A stretch of DNA of 64,000 bases, from contig JAKTTT010000001.1 of the NCBI GenBank assembly GCA_030581615.1, positions 744,001 through 808,000 on the forward strand, written 5' to 3'. Below, in pieces: positions 55,858 to 64,000 of this stretch. The position numbers and the translations under genes are program-made. The stretch's first letter is position 1; each line of letters begins with the position of its first letter. The stretch comes from Alloascoidea africana (taxonomy: Eukaryota > Ascomycota > Alloascoideomycetes > Alloascoideales > Alloascoideaceae). The notes under the pieces were generated by a model. That model was given only the letters and a program-made list of their open reading frames with translations. It had not been told where the DNA came from and did not search any database.

Positions 55858-57048
55858 CTAGTAGGGTCTCTCGCCCTGGGGGGTCCACCGCACCACATGC
55901 CGGCGCTGGCCAGTGACCCAGTCCACTATGGCGCTGTGCACGACCCGGCGGTTGTCCCACACCACAACGCTGTCTTCCTCCCACTTGGCCCGGATCTGGA
56001 AGTCGGCTCCCTTGGCGATGTGGTCGTACAAAAACTGCAACAGAAAGTCGCTCTCCTCCTGCTTCAAGCCCACGATCCTTCGACAGAACTGCGGGTTAAC
56101 AAACAGCGCTTTTTGCCCTGTGGCTGGGTGGGTTCGCACCAGTGGGTGCACCGTTTCCACTGGTTCGCGCCGCAGCATGCCCCCACGGCTGCTTGCTGCA
56201 TAGGCCTGCTCGAAACCCGAGTGAACGACTTTCAAATCTGCCAGCTTTTCTCGAAACAACGGGGAAAGTCTGTTGTACGCTTCAAAGGAATCGCTGAACA
56301 GGGTATCTCCTCCTGTCTCCGGCCCATCCAGAATTGCCAAAAAGGTGGTTGAAGGGGGTTGTAGCTCATACGAAACATCGCTGTGCCAGGCCACTGAAGA
56401 GATGTGGGTCTTGAAATACTCCAGTGGCACCAGGTCACCATCTTGCCGGTACGAAACGTGGATTTCAGGATACCCAAGAGGTGACGCCGTGGTTGGATGA
56501 ATGTGCAAAGGTCCAAAGTGTCGAACAAAATCCAACGTGTCTGGGATGGGCAAATCTATAAAGTCCTGCTTTCGGAAAATCACCACTCCTCGCTGGGCAA
56601 CGAAAAGTGCAAGCTCATCTTTCCCTGCATCTGAAAGTTGAGATAGTTGGACTCCGCTTAGTTCCGTGCCCAGTTTGGGACTCAGGTCCGATCTCTTTGA
56701 GCCCCGACCCAGCAGGTTGGGGAAAGTGGGGTCTGCTCTTAAGCCAGGCTCGGCAAACGTGAATGGTTCCAGCGGTGGGAACTTTTCTGATGGGTCCCAG
56801 TATGGTAAGTACTGTGAATGTTTGACACCTGCTTTCTTGAGCGTGTCCTCCACTGTTATCTTCCCTCCCCCGAGACGGACTATCCCTTTGAACTCCCCTG
56901 TTTTGTGATCGACTGTGGCAACTGCATCAATCTCCTCAATCTGAGATCCAATCGCGTATGTACCGGAATCCCAAGTGCCGCTGGCCTTTTTGGATTGTTT
57001 TGTTTCTGCTGGTGATGATGTGACTGTAAGAGTAGCAGTGGCTGACAT
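55858..57048 (-). CDS. Fe(II)/2-oxoglutarate sulfonate dioxygenase (Jlp1/TauD family)
   Basis: 396 residues, no intron. The TauD/TfdA fold has the metal facial triad visible as WHSDVS (His222, Asp224) and RVVHSAI (His371), and the 2-oxoglutarate-binding Arg in HVVRWTP (Arg387). An N-terminal extension of about 110 residues is normal for yeast Jlp1. The enzyme uses oxygen and 2-oxoglutarate to split sulfonates such as taurine or isethionate, releasing sulfite for sulfur assimilation in the cytosol. A TCACGTG element about 400 bp upstream fits Cbf1/Met4 sulfur control. G+C climbs toward the 3' end (30 of 60 at 56941-57000, 43 of 60 at 55861-55920). Confidence 0.9.
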   Translation of the reverse strand: MSATATLTVTSSPAETKQSKKASGTWDSGTYAIGSQIEEIDAVATVDHKTGEFKGIVRLGGGKITVEDTLKKAGVKHSQYLPYWDPSEKFPPLEPFTFAEPGLRADPTFPNLLGRGSKRSDLSPKLGTELSGVQLSQLSDAGKDELALFVAQRGVVIFRKQDFIDLPIPDTLDFVRHFGPLHIHPTTASPLGYPEIHVSYRQDGDLVPLEYFKTHISSVAWHSDVSYELQPPSTTFLAILDGPETGGDTLFSDSFEAYNRLSPLFREKLADLKVVHSGFEQAYAASSRGGMLRREPVETVHPLVRTHPATGQKALFVNPQFCRRIVGLKQEESDFLLQFLYDHIAKGADFQIRAKWEEDSVVVWDNRRVVHSAIVDWVTGQRRHVVRWTPQGERPY

Positions 57049-57164
57049 TTTTCCTCGATCTTTACTTTTTTTCGTTCAGTTTTTTGTTATTCTTTATTCT
57101 TTCCCGTTGAAATCCAATTCAAGTAGTTCTGATAAACGGAGAAACAAATCGGACTCAGTTTGTG

Positions 57165-57172
57165 CTTAAATA
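57165..57172 (-). promoter_or_regulatory. TATA-like element of JLP1
   Basis: TATTTAAG on the reverse strand, about 117 bp before the ATG at 57048. Confidence 0.4.
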
Positions 57173-57445
57173 CTCTTTATTCCACAAATTTCAACACTTC
57201 TCGTGATCCAGACCCGTTAAAGCTCTGTAACTTTGCGCTGTATACAAAAGGCGGAAATTGACTCTTTTCTAAAGCGCTATCTCTGTTCCAATTGCCCAAA
57301 CCAGTATACATTGTTACTAGATAACGGCTTTTTGGGTGAAGATTGCATATAACGAAATGGCAGATGGCGATGGTGTCATCGCTTTACGGCCCGTATCTGG
57401 ATCGGAGTCGGCTCGTACCCGGCTAGAAATCGCCATTGCAAAATA

Positions 57446-57452
57446 TCACGTG
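57446..57452. promoter_or_regulatory. TCACGTG sulfur-type E-box upstream of JLP1
   Basis: TCACGTG is the binding site of Cbf1-Met4-Met28 in S. cerevisiae sulfur genes. It sits about 400 bp upstream of the sulfonate dioxygenase start, which fits the gene's job. Binding here is inferred. Confidence 0.55.
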
Positions 57453-59000
57453 TACGACTATAAGCTATATCCGGGGTACATATAAAACCCGTCCACCCCA
57501 TGGTGGAACCCCTTTCTGCAAGAACGAATTACTTCCCTTTTCGGAAAAGGTTTTAGTAATAGTGCGCCGTAGAACAGTTTACATCACGAGGCTTGTATTA
57601 TATATACTCTACGGAAAATAATTTTGTTAGTGTTCCAGTTAGAAATCGATATTTTCATACAACGTAAAATAGCAAATTGCGTCTTGAGCTTCAGTGGGGT
57701 TGGGGTCTTCGGTAAGGCAAGGGACGTAGGAAACAGTGTATTTTTTCCAAATAGGTGTGAGGGGTAGCATAGCAGTTATGGATGTACTCCCTGTTGAGAA
57801 AAATGGGCATCCGGAGATCGCATATCCAATTGTCGGTATCCTAATTATGGCAATTGGATAAACAAAAAACAGAAAAACAGAAAGCGATGATTGATTTTAT
57901 TGTAGGCTTTGACTCAATATTTTTCGTCTCCTCACTTTGATGAAAATGGGGGAGCTTCGAAAATAGGGCTTGTGTGTCTTTTGCAAGAGTTTTGTTGTTG
58001 TCACCACTTTTTTTAAGGATGCAGGTTTACGTAAGTGAGGGTAAAGTAATGTAGACAAGCCATGGTGGTATCATGGAGAAAAGGATCCATCAAAACTTTT
58101 TTTCTTCTTTCGTATTCAACACTATTGGGGGGGGGAGTTTGGGTGGTTATAGTGAAAGCTACTAATGAATTGGTTAGCTTTACAAAAATCCTCCATTCAT
58201 CCTATTCGTGTATCAATTAGCTCCTCAGCATTGCGGTTAGCTCAGCAGTAGTCTCATATAATTAGCTTGCCCTAAATTTCAGAAAACGTGGAAGTGGGGT
58301 CTTACATTTCATAATTTTTGCTGCGATTATCGGACATTCCATTTGGAAGTGTTGTTTTTTCTTAAAGACCTTGATTGACGACGCACTCATTAGTTGACAT
58401 TCTGTCAAACATATCATGTATTCCAAGGTTTGAGGTAAAAAATTTTACATTAAGACTTGGACTAGTAGGAGGAGTAAAATCTGGTTAAAGAATGTGGTCT
58501 AAAAGCAAAGGCAAGATGATCATTATTGGTTTACCGCCTGGCTAAATTACATATACAATTTTTTATTTATGTTTTATCCTAAGTTAAAGAGACAAAATGT
58601 GGTGGTCAACATTTAGTACTCGGCGTCTAATTTCTGAAACTGTCTTGTATAGAGAGAATCTAGAATAACAAATCTTGTCCGGTTGTTTTGGCTAAAATGG
58701 TAGAACTTGGTTTAACAAGGCACGGTATGGAAACTTTACAGCGTGTTCAAAAGTACAAGAAGCTGAATGCTTGTTAATTCTTTTGGAGCTCTGATTTGTT
58801 GAAATTTATTAGTGAATTTCAAACTTTTCCTCAGTCTAATAGTCTACCAGATTTCAGATATTCTTTTCTGAAAACTATAAGCACATCTATGACTTGACTA
58901 TTTCGTTTACAACTTGTTTAATTCACTTTTAATCATTCCATTCTTTGAGTAGCTCCGTAATCGTAATTATTCTCCCACCAAATAGACTCAAAGGATCAAG

Positions 59001-59055
59001 ATGGTAAGTCCGTGTCCGATGGACTTGATGTTCATCATCTGCTATGCTAAAACAG
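59001..59055 (+). other. ATG followed at once by a canonical small intron
   Basis: ATG at 59001 is followed directly by GTAAGT. A TGCTAAAAC branch-like element and CAG at 59053-59055 would close a 52-nt intron, the size of others here. The spliced frame stops after seven codons, so this is either a chance match, an upstream ORF, or the first exon of an unrecognised gene or spliced RNA. Confidence 0.3.
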
Positions 59056-59099
59056 GTAACAGTTTTCGAAAATTAAATAGTAAGGGTCTCTGATTGCTG

Positions 59100-59480
59100 G
59101 CCATCCTCGATGCATGTTGAGCTTTTTCTGGAACATCTTTGCGCCTGGTGTTGGCGCGCTCTTCGGGGTAGAACGAGGAGCTCAACAATCTTAATCTAAC
59201 AAATGCTGTCCAGGGCTGAGGTAGACCCTTGCCTTAACCTGCTTTTCCAATCCCACCACTTTTTTGCAAATTTGGCTAGGGTAAAAGCAAATGAGGAGGA
59301 CAAGAAGGGCGCACCCAGATGTCTGCACAGAAGGAGCTGGCAACGGTGGGAGGATCAGAAGCGAACGGCGCCAAGAGGACAAACCCGCACAAACCGGACC
59401 GGAGGACCTTGGCAGATCGCGGGAATAGAGGCTTGAAGAGCGAAAACATCTGCTCTCATCCTCCGATGGTGCGACACTCC
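59100..59480. other. GC-rich island in the JLP1/ATO spacer
   Basis: G+C reaches 37 of 60 at 59341-59400 within otherwise AT-rich spacer. It carries no recognisable protein frame and I could not fit a tRNA. It could be a structured RNA exon or a gene remnant. Confidence 0.35.
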
Positions 59481-59818
59481 GTGGGCTCTTTGTATTGTAA
59501 ATCTGCTTGCGTAGCTAATGTATGTTCGGCTTGGCTTGCCTGCTTCACCTCATGCTTGTATGCCAGATGGTGGGGAACCGTACAGATCCTGTCCTCTGCA
59601 ATGATGAAAAAAACCAAAAAAAAAAAAAATGCGCTGTTCCTTCGATGCTACTAGTAGAATTGAACACAGAAATGTCTGGTAGAGACAAGACATGCCGCTT
59701 AGATGGATGCAACCCACTCTGACTTGTCTTGTCCTGTGGAGTAGGTCTGCAATTTGACACACATGGAGAAGGCCTAAATGCTCTCAGAGATCGAGCCTCT
59801 TGCTACTAGAGCTTCAAG

Positions 59819-59828
59819 TATTTATATC
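59819..59828 (+). promoter_or_regulatory. TATA-like element of the ATO gene
   Basis: TATTTATATC lies about 120 bp before the ATG at 59944. Confidence 0.45.
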
Positions 59829-59943
59829 TCCTTTCATTCCCATCTAATTCATCATCATCATCAATCAGCTTTCGCAACAGTCTGCTTTTACATTAACAGT
59901 TTCGCTTTTCACTTTCTATCTACAAAAAAACTTACTTTCAAAA

Positions 59944-60741
59944 ATGTCTCACGATTTGGAAAAGGCTTACGAATCCGACAACTCAAACGTCTCCAGAAAT
60001 GTCTCCAAGGTCGTCAACACAGGTTTGACCGGACCTAATGGTCAAGAAATCATTCACATTGGAAACACAGCTGTTTACAAGCATGACTTTATCGAAGCTT
60101 TTGGTGGTAGCTTGGTTCCAGGCAGACAGGAAGTCCCTGTCCACAAGTTTGCTAATCCTGCACCCCTTGGTCTTTCTGCTTTCGCTCTTACCACGTTTGT
60201 TCTTTCTTTGATTAATGCACAAGCAGGAGACGTCACTGTTCCAAAGGTTGTTGTCGGTTTGGCATTCTTCTATGGTGGTCTTATCCAGCTTTTGGCCGGC
60301 ATGTGGGAAATTGCCGTGCAAAACACTTTCGGTGGTACTGCTCTTTCTTCCTATGGAGGATTCTGGATGGCCTGGGCCGCAATTCAAGTCGATGCCTTTG
60401 GAATCGTTTCTGCCTATGGTGATGATACTCATCAATTGAAGACTGCCATCGGTTTCTTCCTCTGCGGCTGGTGGATTTTCACAACAATGCTCACTATTTG
60501 CACTGTCAAGTCAACCGTTGCCTTCTTTGCACTCTTCGCCTGTCTTGATGTCACCTTCTTCTTGCTCATGCTTGGAGACTTCCTTGAGAACAACTCTGTC
60601 ACCAAAGCCGGTGGAATCATGGGTGTCATCACTGCTTTCCTTGGATGGTACAACGCCTACGCTGGTATCGCAACCAAGGACAACTCCTACATTCCAATCA
60701 CTGCTATTCACATGCCCGGATCTCCAGCCAGAAAACAGTAA
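59944..60741 (+). CDS. GPR1/FUN34/YaaH (ATO/Ady2) acetate/ammonium membrane protein
   Basis: 265 residues, no intron. A hydrophilic N-terminus of about 70 residues leads into the family signature NPAPLGLSAF (71-80), then six membrane segments with FYGGLIQLLAGMWEIAVQNTFGGTALSSYGGFWMAWA, typical of the family. The C-terminus is short and hydrophilic. Relatives are Yarrowia Gpr1 and S. cerevisiae Ady2/Ato2/Ato3, plasma-membrane proteins for acetate uptake and ammonium export or acetate sensing. Codon choice is biased toward C-ending codons (GCC, GTC, TTC), suggesting strong expression. The gene is divergent from JLP1. Which member it is cannot be told. Confidence 0.92.
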   Translation: MSHDLEKAYESDNSNVSRNVSKVVNTGLTGPNGQEIIHIGNTAVYKHDFIEAFGGSLVPGRQEVPVHKFANPAPLGLSAFALTTFVLSLINAQAGDVTVPKVVVGLAFFYGGLIQLLAGMWEIAVQNTFGGTALSSYGGFWMAWAAIQVDAFGIVSAYGDDTHQLKTAIGFFLCGWWIFTTMLTICTVKSTVAFFALFACLDVTFFLLMLGDFLENNSVTKAGGIMGVITAFLGWYNAYAGIATKDNSYIPITAIHMPGSPARKQ

Positions 60742-61172
60742 TTCAATTGACCATTCTCTGGTGATATTTATTGATGGATAACGAAGTTGTTTTGAATGTT
60801 AGTGATAAAGACAGATAAGAAATAAGGATTACTATAATAATATAAATGTTACTTTTTTAATCTTTTTCATATTTATTTTAATAGGAGAGTTTAGCAATGA
60901 GAATTCTACTGTTTTCGAATCTAAAGTGATCTTTAGAAAGGAACACTGATCTAGTTGAATCCTTCTTTAGCTTAGTTTTTTTCGTACCATATTATGAAAC
61001 ACCCATATTTCGAGCAACTGAAATGATACGATACTGTGGGGCAAAGGTGACTTGTTCTCAGGTTGACAAAATACTCATGATCAAAGCAGCTACAGGTACA
61101 TAACATAAAATTTCATGAAATCTTGGGTTGCTTTATTCTTTTATTAGACCGGTATTAAACGCACTATAGAAT
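60742..61172. other. convergent spacer, ATO / RPL32
   Basis: 430 bp between two stop codons facing each other. AT-rich, presumably the two 3' UTRs. Nothing else seen. Confidence 0.5.
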
Positions 61173-61568
61173 CTAAGCCTCCAAAGTCAAACGAGCAGAG
61201 GGGTTGGTAACCTTGACACCTAGGGCACGGGCCTTTTCAACAATCTCGACTCTCTTGCGGGAAGAGACATTGTGGGCAATCTCAGCAGCATATGTCTTTG
61301 TGTGTAACAGTAACAAATCCAAGTCTTTGATATTCGAAACGAGGAAAGTCTTGTGGCCGGAAGGAGACAAGTGACGGGTCTTCTTGTTGGAACCATAACC
61401 AATCTTGGGCATGCGGATTGTGCCACGGAATCGTCGGCGGACACAGGAGTCGATACCCTTTGGCTTTCTCCAAGACTCGCTTACTCTCTTGTATCGGTCA
61501 TGATGATGACGCTTGAAAGCTTTGGCGTGTTTCTTCACAATCTTGGGGTGTGGGAGTGAGGCAGCCAT
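61173..61568 (-). CDS. 60S ribosomal protein eL32
   Basis: 131 residues, full length for eL32 (130 in S. cerevisiae). Recognisable parts: [58 protein letters not shown] and a C-terminal [18 protein letters not shown]. It is a structural protein of the large ribosomal subunit. The ATG is immediately preceded by TGTATAG, and a TCTAAC branch element (61585-61590) lies 15 nt before that AG, so the ATG opens the second exon of a transcript with a leader intron. The gene is divergent from the Ser-rich gene at 62259. Confidence 0.95.
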   Translation of the reverse strand: MAASLPHPKIVKKHAKAFKRHHHDRYKRVSESWRKPKGIDSCVRRRFRGTIRMPKIGYGSNKKTRHLSPSGHKTFLVSNIKDLDLLLLHTKTYAAEIAHNVSSRKRVEIVEKARALGVKVTNPSARLTLEA

Positions 61569-61945
61569 CTATACAGTAAAATAAGTTAGAACTCGAAACT
61601 CTTTACAATGTTGTTGGGTAGCCATGCTGCTATTGATACATGAGAGCCGCTTCTTGCTTAAGTTTGAAAGTTCAACTGCCACCAAAGAATACAAGCGACA
61701 AGTTCCATGTTCACTTTTAATTTATCACCAAAGTTCATAGCGATATGTAAATACAAAAGCTCTTTTATGCTGGAATATGAGTGATTACTGTCAATTCGCA
61801 TCATATTCATCTGGATGAGTCCGATTTCACCTTCAAAATTCCATGTCGTTCATTATCACTTCATCTACTGGAGTTTCGTCACTGGAGCAAAAATCGGCTC
61901 AACATGTTCAACAGCTACTAACTGAAAAGAACGGGTTTTGCATAC
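61569..61945 (-). other. probable 5' leader intron of RPL32
   Basis: Reverse strand: donor GTATGC starting at 61945 (preceded by AAAAAAG), branch TCTAAC at 61585-61590 and acceptor TATAG ending at 61569, directly before the ATG. The 377-nt length is typical of ribosomal-protein introns in yeasts, and the same GTATGC donor is used in ATPase copy 2. No ATG lies in the proposed leader exon near 61946-62000. Confidence 0.6.
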
Positions 61946-62258
61946 CTTTTTTCTTCTGCTGTTGTGCTTTTGTCGACTCTTGATGAACTGAAGGGTAGGT
62001 GTTGTAAGCCTTTCCCTCAGGATGCCCCGTTCTCACATTTACTTCGTGTTAATCAAATGTTACACAATTATCCAAATTAGGAAACCCAATGTAGTTCATA
62101 TGCCCTAGAGTCGTCACATGATATACACATGCAATTATTTTCTTTACCCGGCCACGGTTTAGCTCGAAAGGTCACCACCGAGTTTCTGGAGAAGCATGCC
62201 AACACAAGGTCAGCCTTTTGTTTAATATCGGCACCATCACACAAAAGTACAATGGGAA
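61946..62258. other. divergent promoter, RPL32 / Ser-rich gene
   Basis: About 310 bp holding the probable RPL32 leader exon and both promoters, with TCACATGAT near 62115. A frame at 62129-62380 overlaps the next gene's start and looks like a shadow. Confidence 0.45.
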
Positions 62259-63959
62259 ATGTCTTCACAACCACTCCCGATAAAGCACAACCACCACATG
62301 TCGCCAGCAGTGGCGAGCATCTTATCCCAGACTGCTATTCCGAACTTACGGTCTGGGCGGCGGAGAACTGGCAGCGATAGCCTTAGATCACGTTCTAGGT
62401 CACCCTCGATTTCACATCAGAATTTAGAAATAGAAACAGTTTCTAAGGCAAATACAAAGTTCAAATGGAAGTCAAACACACCAAAGGGGAATACAGGTTC
62501 CACAGTTACAAACCTAGCTTCAAAAGTAGACAATACTACAGATCTTATTTCTAAATCAGATATCGACTTGACTTTGGATTACTACCCCAGCCCTTGGAAG
62601 CCACTAGAGATCCTGTACCAATCCCCACAATTCTCGGACTATTCGCCTTCACTGGATATCGATTTAGATGACGACATTGATAATATCTCTTTGAACCCCG
62701 AATCAGATATTCTCTCATCCAGCCCATCGTCAACTGAATCAGCCCTAAATGGGGAAATGGCTTCTCTTAACGAGTCGTTACTTGGCTCACAAGCAGGATC
62801 AGTGCCTACCCAATCACATCAGACCCCTACTTTGCCTCGGATAGAGCCCGTGGCCCCTGATTCGCATCCGTTGTCGTTGGAAGCCCGTTTGAGTGAGCTA
62901 TATGACGATGATTACGACGATGACACTGATTCGATTTCATTAAGGCAGACCCTATCGTATACTTCGGCTACATCAAACTTGGCTAATGAAAGCAGTTCCA
63001 CAAGGAGAAAGAAGAAAAAGAAGAAAAAATCTAAAAAGTCTTTTGTTTCACGGATGAACAAATCTCTCAAGACATTTACCACTCTAGTTTCTGCAAATTT
63101 TGTCCATTCAGCTCCTTCCTTTGGGTTTAGTCCACGATTAACGGATGATCGAGCTCCCTTTTATTCAATGTCTCCTTCTTCTTCCGCTTTGGTTAACAGC
63201 GGGTTATCATCTCTCGCGTCTTCGCCTAAACAAAAGATGGCAAAGCCAAGGTTTTTCCCGTTAAAGACCTACGCCATAAAAGAAGTCTACCCTTCTTCTA
63301 TTTCCTCAACCGACGATGTTGAACATATCAGTCCTGATTTCAAAGCACGGCAAGCAAGACAGAATCCGGCTTTCTTACGGATGTATGCTTGTGAGAATCT
63401 GATGCGGCATCGGGGTGTGGAATGGGGAGGCAAGAATAATACAAGTAAACAGTTCAAAGGAAAAGCGTGGGATGCTGTGATGCTTGGACCCCGAAATGAT
63501 CAGATAATAACGCCTCGTATCAGTTTCGACGACTACGTGTATGAGGTTGACGAAGAAGAGGACGATGGTAAAACTCTGGACGCAGACAAGGTGCAAAGTA
63601 TTGCATGCGATGAGAACGTAGACTCGGGTAATGGCCCAGAAGTGAACGGAACCAAGGACATTGATCAAGATACAAAAAGCAAAAATTCAGGGGATTCCAT
63701 TGGGACTTCTACTTTTAAAGCTTGGGCTGGCCTGGACTACAACCGAGTTGATTCTGCAACTCCCAACCCCAATATTCCGGTTTTGGATCCTGTTGTTGTT
63801 TCAAATTTTTTCAAACAGATTCGTAGTCTTGGAAATAAACCAGTCAGCTCACGAAAGTGCTCTGGTTGGAGCTTTACGGTTAAAGGATGGGTCAATAAAC
63901 GATGGGTTGGTCAAAGATGTAATTACAATGATGAAACGGTTATAACGATGGGCGAGTAA
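62259..63959 (+). CDS. Ser/Asp-rich protein of unknown function
   Basis: 566 residues, no intron, complete 41 bp before the window end. The first 240 residues are Ser- and Asp-rich and disordered (RSRSRSPS, DIDLDDDIDN, YDDDYDDDTD). A strongly basic block, RRKKKKKKKSKKS (about 249-261), could be a nuclear import signal. The middle segment PRFFPLKTYAIKEVYP, then RQNPAFLRMYACENLMRHRGVEWG, and the C-terminus SGWSFTVKGWVNKRWVG look folded and conserved. I do not recognise the family. An alternative ATG at 62251 is in another frame and closes soon. The gene is divergent from RPL32. Confidence 0.7.
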   Translation: MSSQPLPIKHNHHMSPAVASILSQTAIPNLRSGRRRTGSDSLRSRSRSPSISHQNLEIETVSKANTKFKWKSNTPKGNTGSTVTNLASKVDNTTDLISKSDIDLTLDYYPSPWKPLEILYQSPQFSDYSPSLDIDLDDDIDNISLNPESDILSSSPSSTESALNGEMASLNESLLGSQAGSVPTQSHQTPTLPRIEPVAPDSHPLSLEARLSELYDDDYDDDTDSISLRQTLSYTSATSNLANESSSTRRKKKKKKKSKKSFVSRMNKSLKTFTTLVSANFVHSAPSFGFSPRLTDDRAPFYSMSPSSSALVNSGLSSLASSPKQKMAKPRFFPLKTYAIKEVYPSSISSTDDVEHISPDFKARQARQNPAFLRMYACENLMRHRGVEWGGKNNTSKQFKGKAWDAVMLGPRNDQIITPRISFDDYVYEVDEEEDDGKTLDADKVQSIACDENVDSGNGPEVNGTKDIDQDTKSKNSGDSIGTSTFKAWAGLDYNRVDSATPNPNIPVLDPVVVSNFFKQIRSLGNKPVSSRKCSGWSFTVKGWVNKRWVGQRCNYNDETVITMGE

Positions 63960-64000
63960 TGATTAAATGTTGCATTGAACCTTTACATAGATATGTATAT

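Larger units (their letters stand above)
57049..59943. other. 2.9-kb divergent region between JLP1 and the ATO gene
   Basis: Contains the JLP1 promoter (TATTTAAG, TCACGTG), long AT-rich stretches without genes, an ATG-plus-intron signal at 59001 and a GC-rich island at 59100-59480 (both listed), and the ATO TATA element. Short frames (59319-59654 and others) look random. Confidence 0.6.

Noticed and set aside
55644-56352. long forward frames opposite JLP1 with Pro/Arg/Ala-rich translation
   Set aside because: Antisense to the well-supported JLP1 gene. The open frames follow from high G+C.
58235-58300. tRNA-like TTAGCTCAGCAG
   Set aside because: No B-box or acceptor pairing.
59319-59654. 111-codon forward frame in the GC island
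   Set aside because: Ends in a homopolymer-encoded Lys run and resembles nothing. The island itself is reported instead.

Overview
The window looks like nuclear DNA of an ascomycete budding yeast (Saccharomycotina), most likely an early-branching lineage such as the Dipodascales/Trichomonascaceae area. The evidence is: mostly intronless genes; short introns (about 53-85 nt) with GTAAGT/GTGAGT/GTATGY donors and CTAAC-like branch points; AT-rich spacers; yeast-type families (Irc20, Mrs3/4, Smf, Jlp1, ATO/Gpr1); and a D-amino acid oxidase that resembles the Trigonopsis enzyme as I remember it. CTG codons fall at conserved Leu positions (for example in the oxidase), so the code looks standard. 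The lineage is inference. I saw no rRNA, credible tRNA, CRISPR, transposon or virus-derived element.

Layout. 1-9029 is gene-poor. 9030-17047 holds a siderophore-type MFS permease (-) and a divergent IRC20-like SNF2/RING gene (+, two introns). 17338-18798 is a MINDY deubiquitinase (-). 18931-28331 carries two tandem three-exon P-type alkali-cation ATPase genes (-) that share a 1,458-bp identical, GC-rich block. 29458-31143 is a mitochondrial Icl2-type lyase (-). 31506-32919 is an acidic two-exon protein of unknown function (-). 36534-38294 is an Nramp metal transporter (-). 39144-40405 is a four-exon peroxisomal D-amino acid oxidase (-), divergent from a three-exon unusual septin (40844-42399, +). 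45016-47497 holds a small Cys-rich protein and a Ser/Pro-rich protein (+). 47645-48928 is a mitoferrin (-), 50087-51514 an alpha-arrestin (-), 51985-55557 a C2H2 regulator (-) and 55858-57048 a Jlp1-type sulfonate dioxygenase (-). A 2.9-kb divergent spacer leads to an ATO/Gpr1-family membrane protein (59944-60741, +). RPL32 (61173-61568, -) has a probable leader intron and is divergent from an unknown Ser-rich protein (62259-63959, +).

How the genes fit together. There is no operon-like logic. Many genes serve ion and metal homeostasis (siderophore iron, Nramp Mn/Fe, mitochondrial iron, alkali cations) or nutrient scavenging (sulfonates, D-amino acids, propionate-derived methylisocitrate, acetate/ammonium). 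The strongest unusual signals are four. First, the two ATPases have been homogenised up to the edge of the M4 cation site, where one copy reads PEGLP and the other PDGLP. Second, a (CCGGGG)5 array begins at the base after the JLP1 stop codon. Third, there is a 9-kb gene desert with a GC-rich island. Fourth, an ATG-plus-intron signal sits beside a GC-rich island in the JLP1/ATO spacer.
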